Assembly (NCBI GenBank): GCA_013995675.1
Contig: VWRR01000015.1
Coordinates: 248,001-312,000, forward strand
Reading direction: 5' to 3'
DNA: 64,000 nucleotides
DNA from: Cyanidiococcus yangmingshanensis
Taxonomy: Eukaryota; Rhodophyta; Bangiophyceae; Cyanidiales; Cyanidiaceae
The notes beneath the pieces are model-generated. The model was not told the origin of the DNA and did no database searches. It was given only the letters and a program-made list of their open reading frames with translations. This document shows, piece after piece, positions 9,957 to 20,079 of the stretch. Positions within the stretch are counted from its first letter, which is position 1; the number at the start of each line of letters is the position of its first letter. Both the position numbers and the translations under genes were made by a program.

Positions 9957-11213
9957 ATGCTACGCGAAGCCGAATCATCGTACCTGGCCGTTGTCTGCGC
10001 GCATAGACGGCCTAGAGTCGAACGGGGAACAGGCCTGTTCTGTGACCTTGCTCGACAGAAGCTGACCTGGGACTTGTTGCCAGCGGACTGCCTACCCCGC
10101 CAAAGTTTCACTGCTAAGGTGAAAAAGTGGTTTCTATATCGGGAATACTGGCGACGAACGTTTGTGAACGATACTCTTATGGCTGAACTGGTCATACACT
10201 CAGACGGAGTGTCGTCTCCAGAATGGCACGCTGGTGAGGTGCCTCTTCGTGTCGCCTACCAGGGGGAACCAGGTGCGTACTCGGAATCGGCAGCGATTGA
10301 ATACTTTGGTGAGCGCGTGCAACTGGTGCCTTGCGAGACGTTTGAAAAAGTATTTGAACTTGTGGAGGCGGAGGGCGCAGACCGTGCAGTGTTACCGATC
10401 GAGAACTCGCTTGCGGGAACGATTCACCGCAACTACGACTTGCTTTTGCAGCATCGACTTCACATCGTGGGTGAAGTTGATTTTTGCGTTCGTCATTATT
10501 TGCTTGCACTCGAAGGCGTACAGCTGGGGGATGTTCGGGTTGTCCAGAGCCATCCGATGGCGCTAGCACAGTGCGAGAGGTTCCTCTCTGAGCATGGCTT
10601 CATTCGGGAAGTGGCGCTGGACACAGCGGGCAGCGCACGGCTGCTTCGTGACAAAGGATATCGCGACCGTGCGGCCATCGCGGGCGCTCGTGCAGCACAA
10701 ATCTACGCACTGAACATATTGCGGGAGGATATTGAAGATGAGTCTGAGAACTACACTCGTTTTCTGATTCTGGCCCGCACACCATGCGCATCACCACCGC
10801 TGGGAACGCCCGCGAAAACATCGATTGCATTTTCATTGATCAATACCGCGGGTGCGTTGTTCAAGGCGCTCTCGGTGTTCGCATTGCGCGACATTGACCT
10901 CACGAAGATCGAGTCTCGACACTTGCGATCGCTGCGACATCTCAAATCCAGAGATGGCTCGGACGTGAACCCAGATCCTCAGAACGGCACTGCGGGTCCA
11001 ATGACCTCCATCCTCGGAGGTGTTATTGCTGCCGCTGCTGCTGCATCTGAACCGGAGTCTATTCAGGATCGGCGTAGATGGGAGTACCTTTTCTACCTGG
11101 ACATTTCCGCTAGCCTCACGGACGCTAAGACCACCAATGCCCTGAAGCACCTGGCCGAGATTACGACGTTCATTCGTGTTCTCGGTAGTTACAAATGTCA
11201 TGCGATGAACTAG
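9957..11213 (+). CDS. Prephenate/arogenate dehydratase with ACT domain
   Basis: This enzyme makes phenylpyruvate from prephenate or phenylalanine from arogenate, the last committed steps to phenylalanine. The catalytic domain begins near residue 99 (VAYQGEPGAYSES) and ends with ENYTRFLIL near 263, the conserved Thr-Arg-Phe of the active site. The ACT regulatory domain follows (TAGALFKALSVFALRDIDLTKIESR), interrupted by a Gly/Ala-rich insert, then YLFYLDISAS. The ESRP motif of phenylalanine feedback binding reads ESRH here. Starts at 9912, 9957 and 10179 are possible. I chose 9957 because it allows a transit peptide without overlapping the borealin-like start; 10179 would give a form without one. 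Plastid location is inferred from plants. Confidence 0.88.
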   Translation: MLREAESSYLAVVCAHRRPRVERGTGLFCDLARQKLTWDLLPADCLPRQSFTAKVKKWFLYREYWRRTFVNDTLMAELVIHSDGVSSPEWHAGEVPLRVAYQGEPGAYSESAAIEYFGERVQLVPCETFEKVFELVEAEGADRAVLPIENSLAGTIHRNYDLLLQHRLHIVGEVDFCVRHYLLALEGVQLGDVRVVQSHPMALAQCERFLSEHGFIREVALDTAGSARLLRDKGYRDRAAIAGARAAQIYALNILREDIEDESENYTRFLILARTPCASPPLGTPAKTSIAFSLINTAGALFKALSVFALRDIDLTKIESRHLRSLRHLKSRDGSDVNPDPQNGTAGPMTSILGGVIAAAAAASEPESIQDRRRWEYLFYLDISASLTDAKTTNALKHLAEITTFIRVLGSYKCHAMN

Positions 11214-11987
11214 TTCAGTTTGAACCAGAGGAGACAAATATCATTCTCGTCTAGGGGCGGAAATGCTACCGGTGCTCCTCAAAGGAGATTGAGCCGTGAG
11301 CCTGCGATTCAGCGGCGATTCTGCATTCCATTCACCGGCAAGATGCCGCTTCCGTATCAGTTCGCGTACATCAACAGAGACCCGAAAGCGCATCGACCGC
11401 TGTCGTTCGAATAGGAGTCTCACCGTGTCCATTGTCTCGCAGACTTACCTTGCCAACCACGTTGCCAGCGGAATACACAGGATACACAGAAATGAACCTG
11501 GTCTGGCTCTCCTTCACCTAACGAAAACATGTGTTCTTGCTTTCAAACCTTTCGTGGGCCCGAACAAGGTCGAGTGCAGAACGACTCGCCGAACGTGTTT
11601 TCGGCATGACACGCTCACCAAAGAGTGCTGGCATACGCTTGGATACTTCAGTCTTCGGACCAACAGCCGATTCCCTTGAAGAAACTTGTCCTCTCATGAA
11701 AAACACTTTCCATAAATGTATTCAAGTCAGTGTTTCGGTGCAGCATTCGCAGCGGCAGCGCTTGCGCCATCGGGTCCCCTGCTCAAGCGAGAAATCCGCT
11801 GCGCGGGCGTGTCCGTCGGTGGGCCCCTGGTGCCGCGCGGCGTCCCGGCGCTGCGACCATGTCCATGTTTCGCGAACATGGAAGCACCCGACGCCCGCCG
11901 TGCACCTCTTTGGGCGCTTACGCTTGGAAAAGTTTTCGTAAACAGTCTCGGGACTGGAAAGCGTTGCTGGTACCCTGTTCAACAGCC
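11214..11987. other. Intergenic/5' region of Hsp70
   Basis: About 770 bases. The frame of the downstream Hsp70 is open back to 11730, but the sequence there is not like any Hsp70 N-terminus and is probably untranslated. No other gene is evident. Confidence 0.4.
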
Positions 11988-14061
11988 ATGTTGCGTGTTC
12001 TGCTGAACGCTGGTGCCCGTGTTCTGCACAGGGTTCCGGGACTCACGGCCCAGCGAATGTTGGAGGTGCCTAGACCTCGCCTGCCGAGTTCGCTGGCACA
12101 GGTACGCAAGCGCTCGAGCGGTGCGGTGCAGGGCGATGTCGTTGGAATCGACCTGGGCACCACGAACTCTTGCGTTTCAATTATGGAGGGGAAGTTGCCA
12201 CGAGTCATTGAGAATGCTGAAGGTCAACGAACCACACCGTCCGTTGTCGCTTTCACGTCGAGCGGTGAAAGGCTGGTGGGTATCGCGGCCAAACGACAGT
12301 CGATCACAAACCCCGAAAATACTATTTTTGCTGCGAAGCGTTTAATCGGTCGGCGCTATGAGGATCCGGAAGTCCAGCGAGATGTGAAAATCATGCCGTA
12401 CAAGATCGTTCGAGCCGACAATGGAGACGCGTGGGTGGAGGCTCAGGGAAAGCGATACTCCCCAGCACAGATCGGTGCTTTTGTTTTACAGAAAATGAAA
12501 GAAACTGCAGAATCTTTTCTGAATCGTCCGGTGAGCAACGCGGTGGTTACTGTGCCGGCGTATTTCAATGATGCCCAACGACAGGCCACAAAAGATGCGG
12601 GTCGTATTGCCGGGCTGAATGTGCTGCGCATTATCAACGAACCGACTGCCTGCTGCGCTCGCTTACGGACTCGACAAGGCGGACGAGGGCAAAGTCGTTG
12701 CAGTATATGACCTCGGTGGAGGAACATTTGATGTGTCTATCTTGGAAATTTCTGGTGGTGTCTTTGAGGTGAAGGCAACCAATGGCGATACGCATCTGGG
12801 AGGTGAGGATTTCGATAACGTGTTGCTGAACCATCTGGTGGGCGAATTCAAGAAAGACCAGGGTATTGATCTGTCTCGAGATCGCCTTGCGCTCCAGCGC
12901 TTGCGGGAGGCGGCTGAAAAGGCCAAAGTCGAGCTCAGCAGCACTATGCAGACCGAGATTAATCTGCCTTTCATCACTGCGGATGCAAGCGGCCCCAAAC
13001 ACATGAATATGAAGCTCACCAGGGCAAAGTTTGAGTCCTTGGTGGATCATTTGGTCCAACGCACATTAGATCCAATGAAACAGTGCCTGAAAGATGCAGG
13101 CATGTCTGCAAAGGACATTTCAGACGTGCTTCTGGTTGGGGGCATGACTCGTGTACCTGCTGTGCAAAGGCTTGTTCAAGACTTTTTCGGTAGATCTCCC
13201 AATAAGAGCGTGAACCCAGATGAGGTGGTGGCGATGGGTGCCGCGATCCAAGGGGGTGTTCTCCGCGGCGATGTCAAAGATATACTGCTTCTGGACGTGA
13301 CACCTCTCTCTCTCGGCATTGAGACGCTCGGAGGGGTGTTCACGAAATTGATTCCGAGAAACTCAACCATTCCCACAAAGAAGAGCCAGGTGTTTAGCAC
13401 TGCTGCGGATAATCAGACTCAGGTGGGGATCAAGGTTTTGCAAGGCGAGCGACCAATGGCAGCGGAGAACAAACTTTTGGGTCAGTTTGACCTGGTAGGT
13501 ATCCCACCAGCTCCGCGAGGTGTCCCCCAGATTGAAGTCATCTTTGATATCGACGCCAACGGCATTCTTCATGTGAGCGCGGTCGACAAGGGCACTGGAA
13601 AGCGGAACGAAGTGGTCATTACAAGCTCCGGAGGTTTGACCAATGAGGAAATCGAAAAGATGGTCAAAGATGCCGAAATGCATGCAGAGGAAGACAGGCG
13701 TCGCCAAGCAGCTGTAGAGGCCAAAAATGAGGCAGACTCGCTATTGTACACTACCGAGCGAACCCTGAGCGAACATCGATCCAAGCTTAGCGCAACGGAT
13801 GTTGAAGCGGTCGAGAAAGCCGCTCAAGACTTGCGGTCAGTTCTTGAAAAAGATTCCACCGCAGCGGATTCCATACGGGACAAGACCAGAGCACTGCAGC
13901 AAGCCGCAATGCGCATTGGTGAGGCGATCTATCGTGCATCGCAGACTTCACAGTCGTCACAGGAAGCGCAGCAATCGAAACCAGAGACTCCAGAGGCGGA
14001 ATTCAAAGATGTGAACCAGGACAGCGACGAGAAGAAACAACAAGGCAAAGGAGGCTCGTAA
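11988..14061 (+). CDS. Mitochondrial Hsp70 chaperone, one frame break
   Basis: An ATP-driven chaperone of the mitochondrial matrix, acting in protein import and Fe-S cluster assembly. The ATG at 11988 opens an Arg-rich presequence ([19 protein letters not shown]), then the nucleotide-binding domain starts at about residue 52 ([17 protein letters not shown]). The second phosphate motif ([14 protein letters not shown]) and the substrate-binding domain ([16 protein letters not shown]) follow, with a DnaK-type C-terminal lid. The signature around 12635-12680 should read IINEPTA then [10 protein letters not shown]. It does so only if one base is skipped near 12649-12651, where cct replaces the expected single-length run. 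The protein is otherwise full length and well conserved, so this looks like a one-base insertion in sequence data rather than decay. Confidence 0.93.
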
Positions 14062-14919
14062 ACAAAATCAGCGAGAACGTGGACATCCAGCAGCACGAGT
14101 GGAATAAACGGCCATGTCGGATGTTGGCAACCGCTTGGTGCGTAACCGGCGGTTCGTTTGTAGCTGCCAAGCTTCGTCTCTGACCTTCCATCATCTAGTC
14201 CGACGAAGCGTCATTCATCCAGCCAGTGAACCAGCCGGCGGCAAAGCTCCTCAGCACAGGCTCTCTCGACAGACTCTGGAAAGAGGCAACGTTTCCGTTC
14301 GCGTCTATGAATCGCAGTCATTGCGCAGTCGCGTATCGAGATCAAGGAAGACGGGCACAAGTTAGACCCGAGTATCCAACCGCATGCGCGTAGAGACTCT
14401 GCAAGAACGCATGCAAGAGAACACTGGCTCTAGCAGAACTGCGAGTCCTGGTAGCGCTCTCTCCGAAACCACCTACTCTGCAAGTGCGACGGAGATCTCG
14501 AATATGCGGATCGAAGCTCCATCACCAGCGACGACACACACAATGGGATGATGGCCACGAACGTCATCATCAAAGATATTCGTATTAGGAAATGATCATC
14601 GTCAACATGATCACCAAACGTATTATTATGAAGGACCAATGGCCATCACCATCTCCTCCAAATACATAGGTACGAAGGACTACTTGGCGTCGGTTGCGTC
14701 AAGGATCGCAGACTCGTTCGTCGCCGCCGACGATGCGCGCGGCGCCACTCGTTTTTCTGCAGCGCAGCCTGGGCCGGAGCGTTTCGTCTCGTCCAGAGCC
14801 AGCTTGAATTCTTCTTGTCGTTCTCCTGAAGAGGACCATATTGGTGCGCTCACTGTACTAGACGAGAAACTTTGGCAACATCGGTTTTCGTTGAATTTCC
14901 AACTGCGTTGCAGAACTTG
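14062..14919. other. Intergenic, with short direct repeats
   Basis: About 860 bases. Around 14540-14650 there are imperfect repeats of gatcatc/aaacgtattatt-like words. A 93-codon + frame from 14639 overlaps the GPD start and has no known domain. Confidence 0.35.
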
Positions 14920-16956
14920 ATGCGACGATCGTTTTCAAAGTTAGCAGTGGGCTCGGCCGCTGCGTTCATCTCCTCAGCGACGGTGGTTTTTTTCGGCGGA
15001 GACGAGGCTCGCTGGTATTCGCCCTTGGTTTTGAAGGCGCAGTCGGCTAGCGTTACGCCCGCAGATCATGGGCCGCTGCCGGTGCTGGAGTCTCCACCGC
15101 GTCGCCAGGTGCAACTGCGTGTTCTGAAAGAGAGTGGTTTGCGTTATGAGTCTGTCCAGAAACGGCTTGCGGACGGAGCTGGTGAAGGGAAACTGGAGCC
15201 ATCGCTGGGCGCTGTCCCTGAAAACGGACTCTTCGATGTGCTTGTGATTGGTGGTGGGGCGACAGGCTCTGGTGTGGCGCTTGACGCGGCGCTACGCGGG
15301 CTCAAGGTCGCTTTAGTGGAGCGGAACGACTTTGCTTCTGGTACTTCATCGCGATCGACGAAACTCATTCACGGTGGAGTTCGATACCTCGAGAAGGCGT
15401 TCTTCCGGGCGGATCCAGGCCAATTAAAATTGGTTTTTGAGGCTTTGCACGAACGCGCCATCATGCTCCGCCAAGCACCGCATTTGACGCAACCTCTGCC
15501 GACGATACTACCGTGTTACAAGTGGTGGGAGATCCCCTTCTACTGGGCCGGCCTGAAGGCCTACGACTTTTTGGCTGTTGCGGGCAATGGAGTGCTGTAC
15601 ATGAGCAAGTTTCTATCGGCGGCGGAGGCGCGTCGCCAGTTTCCGACTTTATCTGCGAGACGCGGTCGAGATGGTGCGACCCTGAAAGGCAGCATTGTAT
15701 ATTATGATGGCCAGATGGATGACGCGCGTTTCAACGTCACCCTCGCGGTCACGGCTGCGCTTCATGGTGCTGTCATCGCGAACCACACGGAAGTGACGGG
15801 TCTGGTGAAAGATGCAAGCACCGGCAAAATCATCGGGGCTCAAATTCGGGATCGCTTCACCGGGGATGAGTTTCCCGTATATTCGCGGATTGTTGTGAAT
15901 GCGACTGGGCCGTTTGCGGATCGAATTCGGGCTATGGACGAGGGACCTGAAGCGCTTGGCCCAATGCGGATGATCGCACCCTCTTCGGGTGTACATATTA
16001 CATTACCTAGTTATTATTCACCCGAAGGGATGGGCCTTATCGTACCGAAGACGCGGGACGGCCGAGTCGTCTTCATGCTTCCATGGTTGGGCTCCACCAT
16101 TGCGGGGACCACCGATTCAAGTACGGAGATAACCGATATGCCCCGTCCGCATGAAGCCGAGATTGAGTTCATTCTGGACGCCCTGCGCGACTACCTTAAT
16201 GTTGAAGTGCGCCGAAAGGACGTTCTGAGCGCGTGGAGTGGTATCAGGCCACTTGCGGTGGATCCGAAAGCGAAAGACACCCAGAACATTCTGCGTGAGC
16301 ATACCGTACATATATCTGACGGCGGCCTCCTGACCATCGCGGGAGGCAAATGGACCACGTATCGAAAGATGGCCCAAGATGCTGTGGATGCAGCGGTCAA
16401 ACATGCAAACCTAGAATCCCGCTCCAGAAACAAATGCATGACCGAAAAAGTTATTTTGCAAGGTGGACACACCTATGATCCATCATATTTTGCTTTCCTG
16501 ACGCAGCACTACGAGCGCGTGAAATACTCGGTCAGCAAGGGAGCGAAACCCCAGACGACGACGCTCGATGTGGATATTGCGCAGCACTTGGCTCGCGCCT
16601 ACGGGGACCAGGCCTACAAAATATGCGATATCGCAAGCAGGGAGGATATTGGATACGGGAAGCGAATAGCACATGGATACCCCTACATCGAAGCCGAGGT
16701 GGTATACAGCGCCGAGAACGAATACTGCGAGACTGCGCAAGACTTTTTGGCGAGGCGCTCACGTTTGGCATTCCTGAACGCCCGTGCGGCGAAGGAAGCG
16801 CTTCCACGCGTCGTCGAGATCCTGGCAGAGGCGCATGGATGGAGCCGAGCCCGCACTCACTCGGAGCTGAAGGAGGCGATGGAGTTTTTAGAGACATTCG
16901 AATCCGGTCGCACAAGCGGTGAGGTCGGTGAGCAGGTCGAAGCTGTTGCAGCTTAA
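14920..16956 (+). CDS. FAD-dependent glycerol-3-phosphate dehydrogenase, mitochondrial
   Basis: The 678-residue flavoprotein oxidises glycerol-3-phosphate to dihydroxyacetone phosphate and passes electrons to ubiquinone at the inner mitochondrial membrane. The dinucleotide-binding motif VLVIGGGATGSGVALDAALR lies near residue 105, followed by the family block TSSRSTKLIHGGVRYLEKA. Further family blocks are GVHITLPSYYSPEGMGL, TDSSTEITDMPRP and GGKWTTYRKMAQDAVD. The N-terminus (MRRSFSKLAVGSAAAFISSA) combines a basic presequence with a hydrophobic segment, as in SDP6/GUT2. No EF-hands follow, unlike the animal enzyme. ATG 14920 was preferred to an upstream TTG in frame. Confidence 0.95.
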   Translation: MRRSFSKLAVGSAAAFISSATVVFFGGDEARWYSPLVLKAQSASVTPADHGPLPVLESPPRRQVQLRVLKESGLRYESVQKRLADGAGEGKLEPSLGAVPENGLFDVLVIGGGATGSGVALDAALRGLKVALVERNDFASGTSSRSTKLIHGGVRYLEKAFFRADPGQLKLVFEALHERAIMLRQAPHLTQPLPTILPCYKWWEIPFYWAGLKAYDFLAVAGNGVLYMSKFLSAAEARRQFPTLSARRGRDGATLKGSIVYYDGQMDDARFNVTLAVTAALHGAVIANHTEVTGLVKDASTGKIIGAQIRDRFTGDEFPVYSRIVVNATGPFADRIRAMDEGPEALGPMRMIAPSSGVHITLPSYYSPEGMGLIVPKTRDGRVVFMLPWLGSTIAGTTDSSTEITDMPRPHEAEIEFILDALRDYLNVEVRRKDVLSAWSGIRPLAVDPKAKDTQNILREHTVHISDGGLLTIAGGKWTTYRKMAQDAVDAAVKHANLESRSRNKCMTEKVILQGGHTYDPSYFAFLTQHYERVKYSVSKGAKPQTTTLDVDIAQHLARAYGDQAYKICDIASREDIGYGKRIAHGYPYIEAEVVYSAENEYCETAQDFLARRSRLAFLNARAAKEALPRVVEILAEAHGWSRARTHSELKEAMEFLETFESGRTSGEVGEQVEAVAA

Positions 16957-18530
16957 ATACTCCGCATAATCGAGCTTGCGTGCGAAAATGGATGATGCCG
17001 AAACATGGCATTCGGTTTCTGGACGATTGTCCGTGGTCTCTGTACGGCCTTTCCAGCAAGAACGTGCATGCGCTGTGAAATCAAAAATCGCTCGGCGATC
17101 GGTGTGAAGCAGGTGGCGACGGAGAAACTACAAGGCGAGTCTGCTTATTGTGTGACAGCGGTAAAGGATCCGCTCCGACAATCGATGGCCCGGAATGTAC
17201 GTGTAACCAGTGAACTTGCCTCTGGATCGTTTTTGTTTTTGGAACAAGAGCCCTATTCAAGGTTCATGCAGAGCTAGCAGCAGATTGCGGGTAAAATTGC
17301 AAAGCAGGTCGAGTTCACCTCGAGCCTCTGTTTAGCAGGAAACAGCATCCGAGGAAACGCTGCAGCGATCAATGGACTCGTTGTACGTGGACTGTGAACT
17401 GCGCTTCGGCGGGAGCATTCGCGTCTAACCGATCACGATATTGCAGTCGAGGCCATGTTTCCTCTCGGGCAGCATAGAATCTATTCATGTGTGTAGGGAG
17501 CATGAGCCTTGGAACCTTGAAGCGTTTATGGTCATATTGGCAGCCGAACATCCCCACGCACTGCCCAGCTGCACCCTGTATCGCTCGCCCAACAAATGCA
17601 GCCTCGGACAGAATAGACTCGGTTTGAGTCGACCTCGCCACGACCGTTGAGCTGATGAACTCGTCGACAAGAATATTTGCCATCCTATGGGGCTCCTGTG
17701 ACCAGAACATGACGAGTAGCGCGTATGCGGGCGCTGTGGAGTGCAGGCCTGGACGCTCGCTCTTCTTTGGGAACCAGCGTTCGCGTGCTTGCCGGAGGCG
17801 CGCTGCCAAGGCCTCCATCAAAAAGCCGAGCTCCAGGAGCATCCTCCCCAGCTTGCTCAGAATGGATTTGAAAAAACCAAGGAGATGGAGGATTTCCACT
17901 CACGCGGCTCGAATGGAGCATGGCGTCTTCCCAGAACAGTAAAACACTTCCATGAGAGCGTCAAGCTCAATGAAATTGAGTCGATACAGGCTTCGAACAT
18001 GCACAGACATGAACCTATTCAGCACGAATCATGTGACCTTTCGAGGCGCCCTTTTGCTTTCAGCGATAGAGTAGCGATTCATGATTACCTAACGAGAGGG
18101 CACGAAGTGGTCTCTTTGCATCGACATGGACACTGCACACTTTCCATGCGTCGCACTAGAGACGATGAAAGGAATCCCTTCGCCTCCTGCCAGACAAGCA
18201 TTTCCCCTCTCGATGGAACATCGCACAGCAATCACAAGTACTCCAAGCGACGAGCTTAACGATTACTTATCGTCGCTGGTCAGTTGAAGGTTGTCAAGGC
18301 ACCATCGGGGCCGATGAGAACATCAAACCAATCAAGCTCGAGCGCCTCCCCGCTGGCCGGCGCTGACTCGCGATGGTGTCGGTGGTCCGCGCGTTGGTCG
18401 ATCGCGCCGCGAACTCGACGCGAACGCTACTCCGCTTGCAGAACACGTCCCAGTTCGTGGGGTCCGCTGTCCCCGCGTCGAGTCGAGGTGAGCTCGTACT
18501 CGATTCAAGTAGGTGTCCACGTCGACGCTC
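16957..18530. other. Intergenic with one possible minus-strand gene
   Basis: About 1.6 kb. The minus-strand frame 17899-17369 (176 codons, opening at a GTG; next Met codon at 17845) looks protein-like. It has a hydrophobic/basic start (LGFFKSILSKLGRMLLELGF) and ANILVDEFISSTVVARSTQ further on. No family is recognised and no ATG opens it. A GTGAGT word just upstream (around 17900) could be a splice donor. Overlapping + frames (17741, 17441) are probably chance. Confidence 0.3.
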
Positions 18531-19718
18531 ATGAGGTTGAGTCGTGCGCTGCTTCAAGCAGGGAAAGGTGCGCACAGATGGCGTCTGCATCGTCACTGGT
18601 TCAACATTGACGCGGCTTCAGTAGGGGCGACAAGCCGAGACGGAGCGCGAGTCCCGCTTCCCTCGTCGAACTGGGACAAGCTAGCTGCGAGCGCTATCGC
18701 ACCTTATGTGCAGATTCGCTCAGACTGGAGCAGGAAAGAGGTTGAAGGAGTCTACTGGCAACCTCTGAACAGTTTAGTCTTTCAAGCTGCGCTTGTTCAT
18801 CGAGTTTTCTTCGACCCTGGCCAAGTTCAAAAGTGTACACTGCTCTCTATCAAAACAGGCGGTTGCCCTGAAACATGCAAGTACTGTTCGCAGTCGTCTT
18901 CCTATCGGACAGGCGTGAAGGCAGAGCCGCTCATGCAGCTAGAGGACGTTCTTCGCGAGGCACGTTTGGCCAAGGAGCGCGGCTCGACGCGCTTTTGCAT
19001 GGGTGCAGCCTGGCGAGGCCCATCCCAGGTGGGCCCTCGCCAGTTCCAGCGCGTCTTGGAAATGGTGCGGGGTGTACGGGCTCTCGGTCTTGAGGTCTGT
19101 GCGACGCTCGGGCTGCTGAATGCCGAGCAAGCGAAAGCGTTGAAAGAGGCAGGCCTCACTGCCTACAATCATAATCTCGATACGAGCAGAGAGTACTACG
19201 ATTCCGTGATATCCTCTCGTCGTTTTGAGGATCGGCTCGATACGTTAACGCAAGTGCGCGCCGCTGGGATTCAAGTTTGTTGCGGTGGAATCCTAGGTCT
19301 TGGAGAGTCTCACGAAGACCGTGTCTCTCTGCTACATACCTTGGCGACGATGGAGCGGCACCCAGAGTCGGTTCCCATCAACATGCTGGTACCGAACAAG
19401 GGCACTCCGCTGGAGGGTTCGCAACCGGTACAATTCTGGGAGCTATGCCGCATGGTCGCTGCCACCCGCATCTTGATGCCAGCCAGTATGGTACGTCTAA
19501 GTGCTGGTAGAATTTCGCTCTCGGAGGCGGAGCAAATGATGTGTTTTATGGCGGGCGCGAACAGCATTTTCACTGGGGACAAGCTGCTCACCACTCCTAA
19601 TAACGAGCTCAGCCAGGATGATGCCATGTTTAGACGTCTGGGGCTTTCGGGACAGTCTCCTTTCATGGATCCCCGAAAATCGAGACTTGAGCAGAGCGAG
19701 GCATCGCTCATGCAATGA
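18531..19718 (+). CDS. bioB: Biotin synthase
   Basis: A radical-SAM enzyme that inserts sulfur into dethiobiotin, the last step of biotin synthesis. The 395-residue product has the Cys-x3-Cys-x2-Cys cluster motif in GGCPETCKYCSQSS (near residues 112-119), which binds the 4Fe-4S cluster. Further family blocks are RFCMGAAWRGP, the YNHNLDTSREYY segment and CCGGILGLGES. The C-terminal block RLSAGRISLSEAEQMMCFMAGANSIF carries the Arg and Ser near the 2Fe-2S site. The N-terminus (MRLSRALLQAGKGAHRWRLH) is a strong mitochondrial presequence, matching plant BIO2, which acts in mitochondria. ATG 18531 was chosen over an upstream GTG. KAPA synthase of the same pathway lies about 25 kb to the right. Confidence 0.95.
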   Translation: MRLSRALLQAGKGAHRWRLHRHWFNIDAASVGATSRDGARVPLPSSNWDKLAASAIAPYVQIRSDWSRKEVEGVYWQPLNSLVFQAALVHRVFFDPGQVQKCTLLSIKTGGCPETCKYCSQSSSYRTGVKAEPLMQLEDVLREARLAKERGSTRFCMGAAWRGPSQVGPRQFQRVLEMVRGVRALGLEVCATLGLLNAEQAKALKEAGLTAYNHNLDTSREYYDSVISSRRFEDRLDTLTQVRAAGIQVCCGGILGLGESHEDRVSLLHTLATMERHPESVPINMLVPNKGTPLEGSQPVQFWELCRMVAATRILMPASMVRLSAGRISLSEAEQMMCFMAGANSIFTGDKLLTTPNNELSQDDAMFRRLGLSGQSPFMDPRKSRLEQSEASLMQ

Positions 19719-20079
19719 TAGAGCGCGACCCGCTGGTCTGAGTTCACCAGGTAGCAGCGCACAGTTGGCGACGACATCCTCCGCGGCAAGAACGCCCAGC
19801 ACTCGACGCCATCAGAGAACTAAACTGGTCTGAACGCACACACGTCCACTCGATCAATCTTTATTGCGTCAATGCATCCCCAAGGTTTATTGATGAAAAG
19901 AATACCTGAATGGCAGACAAGGAAAGAATGAAATCGTGAGTAGCATGGCGAGGCTCAATGAGCACCGACGTGCAGCTTTTGCTCAAGATCGGAGGTCTGC
20001 AACTCCAAAACCACCTCATGACTTGACGAGTGCTATGCTCCTGTCGGGATGGGTGCCAAGAGTCGCGCCTCCGACTGGC
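19719..20079. other. Convergent 3' region
   Basis: About 360 bases between the stops of bioB and the Nudix gene. No gene seen. Confidence 0.4.

Noticed and set aside
11730-11987. N-terminal extension of Hsp70
   Set aside because: The frame is open, but the ATG at 11988 begins a proper presequence and upstream residues resemble no Hsp70.
12640-12660. Intron or programmed shift inside Hsp70
   Set aside because: Exactly one extra base separates two halves of an invariant signature. No splice sites and no stop or slippery motif are present.
17741-18259. 172-codon + strand frame
   Set aside because: It opens at GTG, lacks a domain, is His/Arg/Ser rich in a non-natural way and overlaps a more protein-like minus frame.
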